From assembly GCF_014174405.1 (NCBI RefSeq), contig NZ_JACEGA010000001.1, positions 804,001-868,000 of the forward strand: a stretch of 64,000 nt of DNA, written 5' to 3'. Below are positions 1 through 7,519 of the stretch, one piece after another (positions within the stretch are counted from its first letter, which is position 1; each line of letters begins with the position of its first letter). The notes under the pieces were generated by a model. That model made no database searches and was not told the origin of the DNA. It saw only the letters and a program-made list of their open reading frames with translations. The DNA is from Variimorphobacter saccharofermentans. GTDB lineage: Bacteria; Bacillota; Clostridia; Lachnospirales; Lachnospiraceae. Position numbers and translations under genes: made by a program.

Positions 1-1
1 A

Positions 2-86
2 ACCATCGATAATTCTACAATCAGGCCGATACATTTCGAATGTAGGATAGATGCCTGTTAGAATTTCCGATGGCTTCAATTTGCGA
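2..86. repeat. Imperfect hairpin at window edge
   Basis: An inverted repeat pairs CCATCGATAATTCTA near position 4 with TAGAATTTCCGATGG near 63-77. Inside it are GGC/GCC and a small TACATT-TCG-AATGTA hairpin. It lies downstream of the minus-strand AP2 gene and could be part of its 3' region or of an element cut by the window edge. I do not recognise the fold. Confidence 0.45.
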
Positions 87-175
87 AACTATGAAAACGG
101 AAGAAGAAAAAATATATTGATATTATACCACATAATTCAAATAAAGGTAGTCTTTTTTTTAAAATTAAAAAAATG

Positions 176-976
176 TTAACATTTACAATTTTCTCTATAT
201 TCTAATACTCTTTTCGATATACGAAGCTTCTGAAATAAAGAAGCATAAGTAATCTCGTCCATTCCATCTATAAAATTCTGCGGAAAATTCTTGTGAATTC
301 CTTTGTTTTTTAATATAAGTGAAGCTTTGTTATATGCGATCGCAGCTTCTGCTTCTGTTGAATAACGACCTATCAGATAATCTCCATTCAGATGTATTTT
401 AGCAATGTATAGAGGCTTGCCTTTATGCTGCTTTCTTATTACACCATGAAAATGATTGATAATATTGACGTTATGATACCGGAAGTCATAGGGATCACCA
501 TTGACAAACTCATAGTCCCTTCCTAGTACAGCATAATTCTTAATTCCATAACGGGAAAGAATATTAACCTGCATTCCGTAATCCGATACAAAGAGGTGAC
601 CGCCCCGCTTTAGAATCTTATGATGGGCATAATAAAACAGATCCTCAGCATCGAACTTCAGACAGTAATCAGGATCAATATAATATAAGAAGTAACGCTT
701 CTTAATATAAATGGGATTTTTAAAGTAAATGTTGTTATCTCTAAAGTTAATAAGAACGACCCATTTGTGGAAGCTTAGGATACAGGAAGGGGGATAATCC
801 TCAATACCCCATTCAGAAGGGAGTGTTAGTATTTCTGAGGCCAGTAAATATGCCTGGTTTGCCTGAGCTTCAGTAATATAACTCCCGAGACTGATATGCT
901 TCCCGTGATACGTAATGGACGCTCTGTAATAATTACTACCGTCCTTCTTCGTTGCTGAATATACTCCCGGTAACAA
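176..976 (-). CDS. Two-AP2-domain protein with degenerate HNH-like centre
   Basis: A 266-residue protein with two AP2/ERF-type DNA-binding domains. The first is at about residues 4-50 (GVYSATKKDGSNYYRASI) and the second at about 178-226 (GVIRKQHKGKPLYIAKIHLN), each ending in the usual amphipathic A-A-x-A-Y-x-x-A helix. The middle (about 120-178, with RYHNVNIINHFHG) resembles the HNH-AP2 homing endonucleases, but I cannot find a complete HNH catalytic set, so it may be a DNA-binding relic. The start is TTG at 976, chosen because GGAGGTGAT sits 6 nt upstream on the minus strand; no ATG fits. The gene is divergent from the wall hydrolase. Homing-type, domesticated-regulator or defence roles are all possible, and the function is unknown. 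Confidence 0.75.
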   Translation of the reverse strand: MLPGVYSATKKDGSNYYRASITYHGKHISLGSYITEAQANQAYLLASEILTLPSEWGIEDYPPSCILSFHKWVVLINFRDNNIYFKNPIYIKKRYFLYYIDPDYCLKFDAEDLFYYAHHKILKRGGHLFVSDYGMQVNILSRYGIKNYAVLGRDYEFVNGDPYDFRYHNVNIINHFHGVIRKQHKGKPLYIAKIHLNGDYLIGRYSTEAEAAIAYNKASLILKNKGIHKNFPQNFIDGMDEITYASLFQKLRISKRVLEYRENCKC

Positions 977-996
977 TGAGGTATCACCTCCACTTT

Positions 997-1008
997 GTAA
1001 TCGATTAC
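997..1008. promoter_or_regulatory. 12-bp palindrome, candidate operator of the AP2 gene
   Basis: GTAATCGATTAC is a perfect palindrome between the predicted -10 (1020-1025) and the ribosome binding site of the minus-strand AP2 gene. A near-identical GTAATCGATTAT occurs at 1320-1331, upstream of the divergent wall hydrolase promoter. A common regulator, possibly the AP2 protein itself, is an inference. Confidence 0.4.
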
Positions 1009-1019
1009 CAATTAGCTTA

Positions 1020-1048
1020 ATTATAGCTGATTACAGCCTGAATCGCAA
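1020..1048 (-). promoter_or_regulatory. Promoter of the AP2 gene
   Basis: On the minus strand, TATAAT (1025-1020) lies 17 nt from TTGCGA (1048-1043), a four-of-six match to the SigA -35 box. The spacing to the TTG start gives a leader of about 35 nt. Confidence 0.5.
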
Positions 1049-1319
1049 GAAGCGACAAAATCTCAGCGTAGCCAGGGAACTATTTCGGACCGACATATAA
1101 AATGTTAACGAAATATTAAATTCCATATATGTAGAACGGCCCTATTTTCAATGAATTCCGTACTAGCGTAGTAGAAAAATGCATAAAATTGAGAGAGTGT
1201 AAGTAAAATATTTAATAAATAGTTAACAAATTGTTAAAATTATCTTGTGAAAAATATATAAATTGAATTCGTATATGCGATGAAAGATTAGCATAATTAA
1301 CAGTTGATGGAAAATGAAG

Positions 1320-1331
1320 GTAATCGATTAT
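1320..1331. promoter_or_regulatory. Second copy of the GTAATCGATTA palindrome
   Basis: GTAATCGATTAT at 1320-1331 repeats the palindrome at 997-1008 with one change. It is about 31 nt upstream of the -35 box of the wall hydrolase. The 1009-1362 stretch otherwise holds AT-rich sequence with no gene that I can support. Confidence 0.35.
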
Positions 1332-1362
1332 CATGGCAAATAACGAAAATAGGGTCTAGTTA

Positions 1363-1391
1363 TTGACATGAAAAATTTGGTTGAATATAAT
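1363..1391 (+). promoter_or_regulatory. Promoter of the SleB-like hydrolase
   Basis: TTGACA (1363-1368), a 17-nt spacer and TATAAT (1386-1391) form a consensus SigA promoter. Transcription would start near 1398, which rules out a translation start at 1381 and supports the ATG at 1474. Confidence 0.75.
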
Positions 1392-1473
1392 GCATGATAG
1401 CGTTACCAATTATACCAGAAAATGGAAACGCAAATTACTTATGATGGAAAATATAAGAAAAGAGGAAAGGTTT

Positions 1474-2427
1474 ATGTCTATAATAAATTCGTTTCTTCAA
1501 AAGAGAAAAATGCATGAAAACCATCATGGCATCTTTATGGTTGCGATTGCATATATTCTGTCCTTTGTAATGCTGGTTCTTGGATCTGATGTATTTTATA
1601 ATATCAATTCCGCAGCCGCAGGCATTAACATGGTTACTGAAGAAGAAACAAACGAAGCCACGAATAATGAAGTAGTGGTAGGACAAATAATGAAGGCTAA
1701 TTTACAGCAGGTACAGCTTGTTAATCCCTATGGAATAGCAGCTGGCCAGGATAACAGTGCAGATACTCAGGGTAGTATCCAGCCACAAGGAATGGATACA
1801 CCTAAGAAATCTATTCAGATTAGTACGACATCTGAAGCTGCTGTCAATGATTTTCAACCTGAGAATCAGGATACCATATGGCTCTTAGGTAACGCTATGA
1901 GTGGTGCTGAATATGATATCCTTATGGATCAGGCGGCGGAAAAGGTATTGCTGGACAAAAAGAGCAAGAAGGACAAGAAGTCAGACAAGAACAAGAAGGA
2001 TGAAGCGTCAGCTGAGACTATGGCAGACGAATACATCATGACGGTATCGGATCAGGAAATTGAGATGCTCCAGCGAATAGTGGAAGCGGAGGCTTCTGGT
2101 GAAGACATCATCGGTAAAATACTGGTTGCCAACGTGATATTCAACCGTATTGAGGACGAAGAATTTCCTAACACCATTGAAGAGGTAATCTTTCAAAAAT
2201 CCAATGGTGAGTATCAGTTTTCTCCGATTAAGGACAAGAGATATTGGTCAGTTAAAATATCTAAGGAGACAAAAAAAGCAGTGGAAAGAGCCTTAAAGGG
2301 TGAGGACCATTCAGAAGGAGCCCTTTATTTTATAGCCAGAAAGAGGACAAAGTCTGGTAACGCAAAATGGTTCGATAGCCATCTGGACTGGTTGTTCCAG
2401 CATGGTGGACATGAGTTCTACAAATAG
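1474..2427 (+). CDS. SleB-type cell wall hydrolase (Hydrolase_2), membrane-anchored
   Basis: About 317 residues. The N-terminus has a single hydrophobic segment (about 18-36, AIAYILSFVMLVLGSDVF) that would act as an uncleaved anchor. A long polar linker follows, ending in a lysine-rich stretch (DKKSKKDKKSDKNKKDE). The last 115 or so residues are the SleB/CwlJ catalytic domain, with the conserved glutamate region IVEAEASGEDIIGK and the end motif GNAKWFDSHLDWLFQHGGH. The family cleaves peptidoglycan; SleB itself is a spore cortex lytic enzyme, but anchored forms also act in vegetative cells. The start at 1474 is preferred over upstream in-frame codons because a promoter overlaps 1363-1391 and AGAGGAAAGG precedes this ATG. 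A housekeeping-type promoter argues against a purely forespore role. Confidence 0.85.
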   Translation: MSIINSFLQKRKMHENHHGIFMVAIAYILSFVMLVLGSDVFYNINSAAAGINMVTEEETNEATNNEVVVGQIMKANLQQVQLVNPYGIAAGQDNSADTQGSIQPQGMDTPKKSIQISTTSEAAVNDFQPENQDTIWLLGNAMSGAEYDILMDQAAEKVLLDKKSKKDKKSDKNKKDEASAETMADEYIMTVSDQEIEMLQRIVEAEASGEDIIGKILVANVIFNRIEDEEFPNTIEEVIFQKSNGEYQFSPIKDKRYWSVKISKETKKAVERALKGEDHSEGALYFIARKRTKSGNAKWFDSHLDWLFQHGGHEFYK

Positions 2428-2430
2428 TAA

Positions 2431-2642
2431 ATCGTCACCACACAACTGGTAAGTGAAAAACCGGTACATTGTGCGGGCATATATTTCAAAAAAGGAGACA
2501 CTCTCGCTTAGTTGAGCTACGTAGCAGTACATAAGGCTCTAAAGAACAGAGTCAAAGTACCGACGAGCTCAAATACTCCTTTTTTGAAACATATGCCCGA
2601 ACAGCGTACCGGTTTTTTATTTGACTTTTGTGTGGTGACGAT
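2431..2642 (-). ncRNA. Long-hairpin structured element, copy A (candidate new RNA)
   Basis: A 212-nt imperfect palindrome fills the gap after the wall hydrolase. The outer arms ATCGTCACCACAC and GTGTGGTGACGAT are perfect; inner arms include CCGGTAC/GTACCGG, GGGCAT/ATGCCC and CAAAAAAGGAG/CTCCTTTTTTG. Read on the minus strand, the central 86 nt (GGAG to CTCC) align without gaps to the element at 20860-21047, at about 69 of 86 identical positions. The minus strand has TATAAT at 2656-2651, which would place a start close to the base of the stem, though no good -35 is seen. No ORF is credible inside it. It could also serve as a terminator for the hydrolase, but it lacks a U tract. The class is not identified; long-hairpin RNAs such as the skipping-rope type are a comparison to test. 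Confidence 0.6.
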
Positions 2643-2662
2643 AAAGTTCTATTATAAAAATA

Positions 2663-2691
2663 TTGTATCCGATTTACAGTCATGTTATAAT
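2663..2691 (+). promoter_or_regulatory. Promoter of thrC
   Basis: TTGTAT (2663-2668), 17 nt, TATAAT (2686-2691). It gives a leader of about 135 nt before thrC. Confidence 0.65.
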
Positions 2692-2740
2692 ACATGAAAC
2701 TTGCGTTAGAGGCAGGCATCTTAACGTATGACTGCACTTC

Positions 2741-2791
2741 GGTTATTTTGTATAGGAGACTCCTTCAATATCTTATACAATGAGAATAACC
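2741..2791 (+). promoter_or_regulatory. Hairpin in the thrC leader
   Basis: GGTTATT (2741-2747) pairs with AATAACC (2785-2791). Nested inside are TTGTATA/TATACAA arms and a GGAG-A-CTCC mini-hairpin. It sits in the 5' untranslated region of thrC and lacks a following U tract, so it is not a plain terminator. Leader control is possible but unproven; I see no T-box signature. Confidence 0.4.
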
Positions 2792-2834
2792 ATAACATAC
2801 AACCAAGTAAAAATTAGTAAAGGGGATTGAAACA

Positions 2835-4325
2835 ATGAACCTGATGTACAGGAGCACAAGAGACTCAAAAAACAGGGTAACAGCATCTCAAGCTGTGTTG
2901 CAGGGCTTATCACCAGATGGCGGTTTATTTGTTCCAGAGAGCATGCCGGTTCTCACCAAATCCATGGAAGAATTATCCGGTATGGACTACCGTGAGATCG
3001 CTTATGAGGTGATGAAGCTTTTTTTGACGGATTATACGGAGGAAGAACTGAAGGATTGTATCAATAAAGCATATGACAGTAAATTTGATACTCCTGAGAT
3101 AGCACCTCTTAAAAAAGGAAGTGAGGCTTATTATCTGGAATTGTTCCATGGATCAACCATTGCATTTAAAGATATGGCCTTATCAATTTTGCCACATTTG
3201 TTAACAAAAGCAGCGAAGAAGAATAATGTAAAAGAGGATATTGTCATTCTTACAGCTACTTCAGGAGACACCGGAAAAGCTGCACTTGCCGGCTTCGCAG
3301 ATGTACCGGGTACAAAAATTATCGTGTTCTATCCCAAAGACGGTGTCAGCAGTGTACAAGAAAAGCAAATGGTTACACAGAAGGGTGATAATACCTATGT
3401 TGTCGGTATCAAAGGAAACTTTGATGATGCCCAGACCGGAGTGAAGCTCATGTTCAATGACAAAGAGCTGGCAGACCGGCTGAAACAATCGGGATATCTG
3501 TTCTCCTCTGCTAATTCGATTAACATTGGACGACTGGTACCTCAAATTGTTTATTATGTGTACACATATGCGACATTATATAAGAAGAAACAGATCGAAC
3601 CAGGCGAAAAAATCAATTTTATTGTACCTACCGGTAATTTTGGCAATATTCTTGCCGCATATTATGCAAAGCAAATTGGAGTGCCGGTAAATCAGTTAAT
3701 CTGTGCTTCTAATGAAAATAAAGTGCTTTTTGATTTCTTCCAGACGGGTCGTTATGATAAGAACAGACCATTCGTTTTAACCGAATCTCCTTCTATGGAT
3801 ATTCTGGTATCCAGTAATCTGGAGCGTCTTATTTACCATATCGCAGATGGTGATTCGGATAAAACAGCTCAGTTAATGAAGGCATTAACAACTCAGGGTG
3901 TCTATGATATTACAGATAGTATGAAATTGAATCTGAAGGGCTTCCTGGGAGGCTGGGCTTCTGCAGAGGAGACGCGTGCTGCAATTGACAGAGAATTCAA
4001 GGAAAGTGGTTATGTCATTGATACTCATACTGCAGTGGCTGCCAGTGTATATCATGACTATGTGATAAACACAAAGGACCAGACGAAATCTGTGATTGTA
4101 TCAACCGCAAGTCCTTACAAATTCTCGAAGAGTGTATTGGAAGCACTGCATACGGAGAATGTACCTGAAGATGATTATGAGCAAGCTCTTATTCTGAAAC
4201 AAGTATCTAAGACAGTAATTCCAAATGCGGTAGAAGAGATTCGCACTGCTCCGGTGGTACACAAGAGAGTGTGTGAAACTGCTGAAATGCAAAGAGTTGT
4301 TAAGGAAATATTAAAAATAATCTAA
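2835..4325 (+). CDS. thrC: Threonine synthase
   Basis: A 496-residue PLP enzyme that converts O-phosphohomoserine to threonine in the cytoplasm. The N-terminal MYRSTRDSKNRVTASQAVLQG and the LSPDGGLFVPE segment are typical of the family. The PLP lysine lies in HGSTIAFKDMA at about residue 112, the phosphate-binding region is TATSGDTGKAAL, and IVPTGNFGN is the second PLP-binding loop. Length matches the long (fungal/clostridial) class of ThrC. The ATG is preceded by AGGGGATTG at proper spacing. It stands alone without hom or thrB neighbours, behind its own promoter and a structured leader. Confidence 0.95.
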   Translation: MNLMYRSTRDSKNRVTASQAVLQGLSPDGGLFVPESMPVLTKSMEELSGMDYREIAYEVMKLFLTDYTEEELKDCINKAYDSKFDTPEIAPLKKGSEAYYLELFHGSTIAFKDMALSILPHLLTKAAKKNNVKEDIVILTATSGDTGKAALAGFADVPGTKIIVFYPKDGVSSVQEKQMVTQKGDNTYVVGIKGNFDDAQTGVKLMFNDKELADRLKQSGYLFSSANSINIGRLVPQIVYYVYTYATLYKKKQIEPGEKINFIVPTGNFGNILAAYYAKQIGVPVNQLICASNENKVLFDFFQTGRYDKNRPFVLTESPSMDILVSSNLERLIYHIADGDSDKTAQLMKALTTQGVYDITDSMKLNLKGFLGGWASAEETRAAIDREFKESGYVIDTHTAVAASVYHDYVINTKDQTKSVIVSTASPYKFSKSVLEALHTENVPEDDYEQALILKQVSKTVIPNAVEEIRTAPVVHKRVCETAEMQRVVKEILKII

Positions 4326-4349
4326 TTGTGACAAATGTATGACATAAAA

Positions 4350-4377
4350 TTGACACAGTCAGGGTGCATATTATACA
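4350..4377 (+). promoter_or_regulatory. Possible promoter after thrC
   Basis: TTGACA (4350-4355), a 16-nt spacer and TATACA (4372-4377). It would transcribe the gene-free 4385-4600 stretch, which contains GC-richer potential stems (for example a GGGG/CCCC run near 4490-4505 and TGACTAA/TTAGTCA near 4512 and 4561) and then the surface protein gene. I do not recognise a riboswitch there. Confidence 0.4.
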
Positions 4378-4606
4378 CATAGTCAAAGCAATACGGCATG
4401 AGCTGTTCCGCAACTGATCCGGCAGATGAAGTCACATCCTATTCTACATCAGCTGAGAGAAAGGAACGGAATAGTGAATGTAAGGAATGGGGGGAGTGCC
4501 CCTAGAGCATTTTGACTAAGAATATAATCCCCAACATAAGGATTTACAATGTTTCAGGGAGTTAGTCAGTCTGGTAAAAAATCCAATAGTTATAGGATAA
4601 AAAGAC

Positions 4607-4635
4607 TTGACCTTTTTTTCCTTTATTGTTATAAT
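4607..4635 (+). promoter_or_regulatory. Main promoter of the surface-layer protein gene
   Basis: TTGACC (4607-4612), 17 nt, TATAAT (4630-4635). The resulting leader is about 125 nt, which is common for stable S-layer mRNAs, and ends with a strong TAAGGAGGAAG ribosome binding site. Confidence 0.7.
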
Positions 4636-4768
4636 CTACTTGTTGTTGGACGATTATATTGTGGCGTTACTTTTTCTATGTTTTACGGGGTTTACATACT
4701 TTGTAGAAGGTAGTAAGGAGTGCGCAGATATAACACCAAACCATATATTTTAAGGAGGAAGTAAGAAT

Positions 4769-7354
4769 ATGAAGAAGAATTTCTTTAAGAAGTTATCCTT
4801 CGTACTGGCATTAGCGATGATTATCTCTATGATCGCTCCTGCTGGCGCAGCACTTGCAGCTGCAAAGCCGAAGCTTAATGCTACCAAGAAGTATTTACAT
4901 CTTGATAAAGACGGCTACGATGAGTTTGACTTCAACATTGCTAACAAGAAGGACGGCTGGAAGTATAAATGGACTTCCGCAGACAAGAAGGTAGCTACCG
5001 TTAATTCTAAGAACGGTTTAGTAGAGGCTACTGGCGTTGGTAAAACTAAGATCACTGTTGTTATTACAGACAAAGCTGGTAAGCAACAGGCTAAGCTTAG
5101 CGCTACCGTTATCGTAAGAGATAACATTGCATCTTTAAAGATTACCAACACACCTGACGGTGATAAACTTGCAGTTGGTAAGGAGAACGATTTCAACAGA
5201 TCTTATGTAACTGTTTCTGGTTCTTCTAAGAAGACTTCTGGTATCACCAGATGGACTGTAACACCTAGCGATGGTGCAACCATCAGCGATAGTGGTGTAT
5301 TCGTAGCTACTAAGGCTGGCGAGTATAAAATTACTGCTAGAGCATTCCAGTCCAAAGCTAAATACAATAGCTGGTTATCAGACAATGCTAAATATGAGAA
5401 GTATGTAACTGCAACTGCAGAATACACAGTTAAAGTTGCTGCTTCCTTAACAGAAGTTAAGCAGACTAACCTTGCAACATTCAAGATGACTTTTGATACT
5501 GCTATGACAGCTGACGATGTAAAGAAGAATACTACAGTATACTACATGGTTGGCGACGTTAAGGTTAAAGAGCAGTTAATCAAAGAAGTTAAAGAAGTTG
5601 ATGGTACAGATAAGAAAGAATTTACTGTACAGATGACAGACGAATTTACACCTGCTTATAAGTATGTTGTTGAATATACTGACTTAGGCGAGAAAGAATT
5701 CGTTGCTGCAACAACTAAACTTGAAGATGTTAAGGGTATTAAGATCACAACAACAGAGGCTACTATCTATGAAGCTACAGAAGTTAAGTATGATTTGCTT
5801 AATGCAGATGGTGTAGCAATCAATAAGCCTAATGATGTTGCTAACTTAAATTTAAGAGTTACACTTGAAAGCTCCAATGATTTAGTATCAGTAAATGATG
5901 GCAAGGTTTATATGTACAAACTTAATGATACTACAACAATCAAAGCTAAATTCCACACCTATGAATATGATAAATCAGGTGTAGAAACTGTTTATGAAGA
6001 TACTAAGGTTATTACCTGCGTTGATAAGACAAAGGATCTTGGAAAATCTCTTTTAGCTTGGACTATCGTTGGTACAGCTGATAAGCCTGACTATGATAAT
6101 GCTAAACAATTCTTAGCACTTGAAGATTCTAAGAGAGTATTTGTAAAGATTAAGAAAGTTGATGACAATGATACTGAAAGCTCCAAAGCAGATGATGCTG
6201 ATAAGTTTAAGTTTAAGTCATCCAACTCTTCCATCTTATTCGTTGATAATGCTGGTTTCTTATATCCTTTAAAAGAAGGAAAAGTAACTATCACTGTAGA
6301 GTACAATGATGCTTATGTTGGCAGCTTCGAACTTACAGTAAATCCTAAGAGATTTGTAGCAAGAATTGATGTAGATCAAACATATATTACACTTTCTAAT
6401 TCTATTAAATTTACAGATTGGAAGAAAGTAACGGTTAAAATTAAAGACCAATACGGCGATGACTGGAAGAATAATAACTTTACTGTTGATTCTTTATCAA
6501 AAGCAAATGTTCAGCCTACTAAATCTGAGGGTTCAGACTACGTAAGATTTGAAGATAATAATGCACCTAAGGGCACATATACATTTAAAATTAGTGCTAA
6601 TGATAAGAGTGAAGTTGCAAAAACCATTTCCGTTAATGTTGTTGCTCCAAGTAGTGATGCTATAGATAGATATGTTGTTGAAATTAATGGTAAAGCAACT
6701 GATACACCAGATGTTAAGATCAAAGACGACCATATTGAAGAAAATGTTGATATCAGAGTATTTGGTATTGCATCAAATGATGTTAAGGTTGAGGAGATTG
6801 CTCTTTATGATAATGGTTACACTGTAAATCTTTATGATCCTGACAACAAGAAAATTACGTTAAATGCATCTAACCTCTTAAATGATGCGGATAATGAGGA
6901 TGATTATCAGTTGATTACTACTACTGGTGTTGCAGCTACTGTATCTGGTGCGTCTACTCAGTTAGTTAAGGCTAAGACTGGTAGATATAAAGTTGAAGTT
7001 ATTGAGAATGCTAAGAGTAGAACAGTTGCTACAACAACATTTATCGTAAAAGATACTCAAGCTACGCCTACTCTTGAAAAAGTTAATACATTCTGGACAG
7101 AAGGTGCTGCTGGTCTCTTTGATGTAATGCAGAAGTCGTTTGTTATTAAAGTAAATGGTAGTACGCTTGTTGACGAAAAAAACAGAAAGATTGTAAGTGT
7201 TGATTGTACTACTCCAGATGCTGCTAGAAAGATACTTGTCAGAGAAATTGTTGTTTATGAATTAGTGGAAGCTAAGGATGGCACAACATATGCAGTATAT
7301 CATACTTTTAAACCAAACTACTACATTACATTACCAGTAGATTTCCAGTTCTAA
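4769..7354 (+). CDS. Major surface-layer-like protein with Ig-like domains (SLP1)
   Basis: An 861-residue secreted protein with a classical signal peptide (KKLSFVLALAMIISMIAP, cleavage near AALAA). Bacterial Ig-like (Big2-type) repeats follow: one at about 35-115 with ATVNSKNGLVEATGVG, and further beta domains to the end. The C-terminal 90 residues end in YYITLPVDFQF, a tail shared with the two paralogs downstream. No SLH, CWB2 or LPXTG anchor is visible, so attachment may depend on the conserved terminal regions. Codon choice looks more restricted than in neighbours (GCT, GTT, AAG frequent), which together with a near-consensus promoter, long leader and strong terminator suggests high expression. 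Calling it the S-layer protein is an inference from these traits and from its place next to a ligase-like gene. Confidence 0.75.
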   Translation: MKKNFFKKLSFVLALAMIISMIAPAGAALAAAKPKLNATKKYLHLDKDGYDEFDFNIANKKDGWKYKWTSADKKVATVNSKNGLVEATGVGKTKITVVITDKAGKQQAKLSATVIVRDNIASLKITNTPDGDKLAVGKENDFNRSYVTVSGSSKKTSGITRWTVTPSDGATISDSGVFVATKAGEYKITARAFQSKAKYNSWLSDNAKYEKYVTATAEYTVKVAASLTEVKQTNLATFKMTFDTAMTADDVKKNTTVYYMVGDVKVKEQLIKEVKEVDGTDKKEFTVQMTDEFTPAYKYVVEYTDLGEKEFVAATTKLEDVKGIKITTTEATIYEATEVKYDLLNADGVAINKPNDVANLNLRVTLESSNDLVSVNDGKVYMYKLNDTTTIKAKFHTYEYDKSGVETVYEDTKVITCVDKTKDLGKSLLAWTIVGTADKPDYDNAKQFLALEDSKRVFVKIKKVDDNDTESSKADDADKFKFKSSNSSILFVDNAGFLYPLKEGKVTITVEYNDAYVGSFELTVNPKRFVARIDVDQTYITLSNSIKFTDWKKVTVKIKDQYGDDWKNNNFTVDSLSKANVQPTKSEGSDYVRFEDNNAPKGTYTFKISANDKSEVAKTISVNVVAPSSDAIDRYVVEINGKATDTPDVKIKDDHIEENVDIRVFGIASNDVKVEEIALYDNGYTVNLYDPDNKKITLNASNLLNDADNEDDYQLITTTGVAATVSGASTQLVKAKTGRYKVEVIENAKSRTVATTTFIVKDTQATPTLEKVNTFWTEGAAGLFDVMQKSFVIKVNGSTLVDEKNRKIVSVDCTTPDAARKILVREIVVYELVEAKDGTTYAVYHTFKPNYYITLPVDFQF

Positions 7355-7380
7355 TTTAATCTTATCAGTTTAACTGATTA

Positions 7381-7413
7381 AGGGGTGTGCTTTATAAGCA
7401 CACCCCTTTTAAT
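7381..7413 (+). terminator. Intrinsic terminator of SLP1
   Basis: AGGGGTGTGCTT and AAGCACACCCCT form a perfect stem around a TATA loop, followed by TTTT. Confidence 0.9.
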
Positions 7414-7445
7414 GCTTATAGGACTTTTTTTTCTTTCTTCTATCC

Positions 7446-7474
7446 TTGAAGAACTAATATATTTATAGTATAAT
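7446..7474 (+). promoter_or_regulatory. Promoter of the ligase-like gene
   Basis: TTGAAG (7446-7451), 17 nt, TATAAT (7469-7474). It shows that the ligase-like gene can be transcribed separately from SLP1. Confidence 0.6.
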
Positions 7475-7493
7475 GTACTGAATTAAGTACATT
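7472..7493 (+). promoter_or_regulatory. Palindrome overlapping the -10 box
   Basis: AATGTACT and AGTACATT form an 8-bp inverted repeat with a 6-nt gap at the expected transcription start, followed by TATATTTTTT. It could be an operator or an early terminator hairpin. Confidence 0.4.
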
Positions 7494-7519
7494 ATATTTT
7501 TTAACAAGGGGAGAAAAAC

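Noticed and set aside
1381..1473. Upstream start codons of the SleB-like gene at 1381, 1390 and 1441
   Set aside because: The TTGACA/TATAAT promoter covers 1363-1391 and the 1441 ATG has no ribosome site; 1474 has AGAGGAAAGG.
2431..2642. MITE or IS remnant
   Set aside because: The ends differ between the two copies while the centre is conserved, the opposite of a terminal-repeat element, and no target duplications were seen.
2510..2740. Short ORFs of about 61-73 codons on both strands inside the hairpin region
   Set aside because: They have no ribosome sites, low-complexity products, and lie in a palindromic element.
4440..4500. TPP riboswitch suggested by CTGAGAG
   Set aside because: The second conserved pyrophosphate-sensing segment and the helix order are missing, and the downstream gene is a surface protein.
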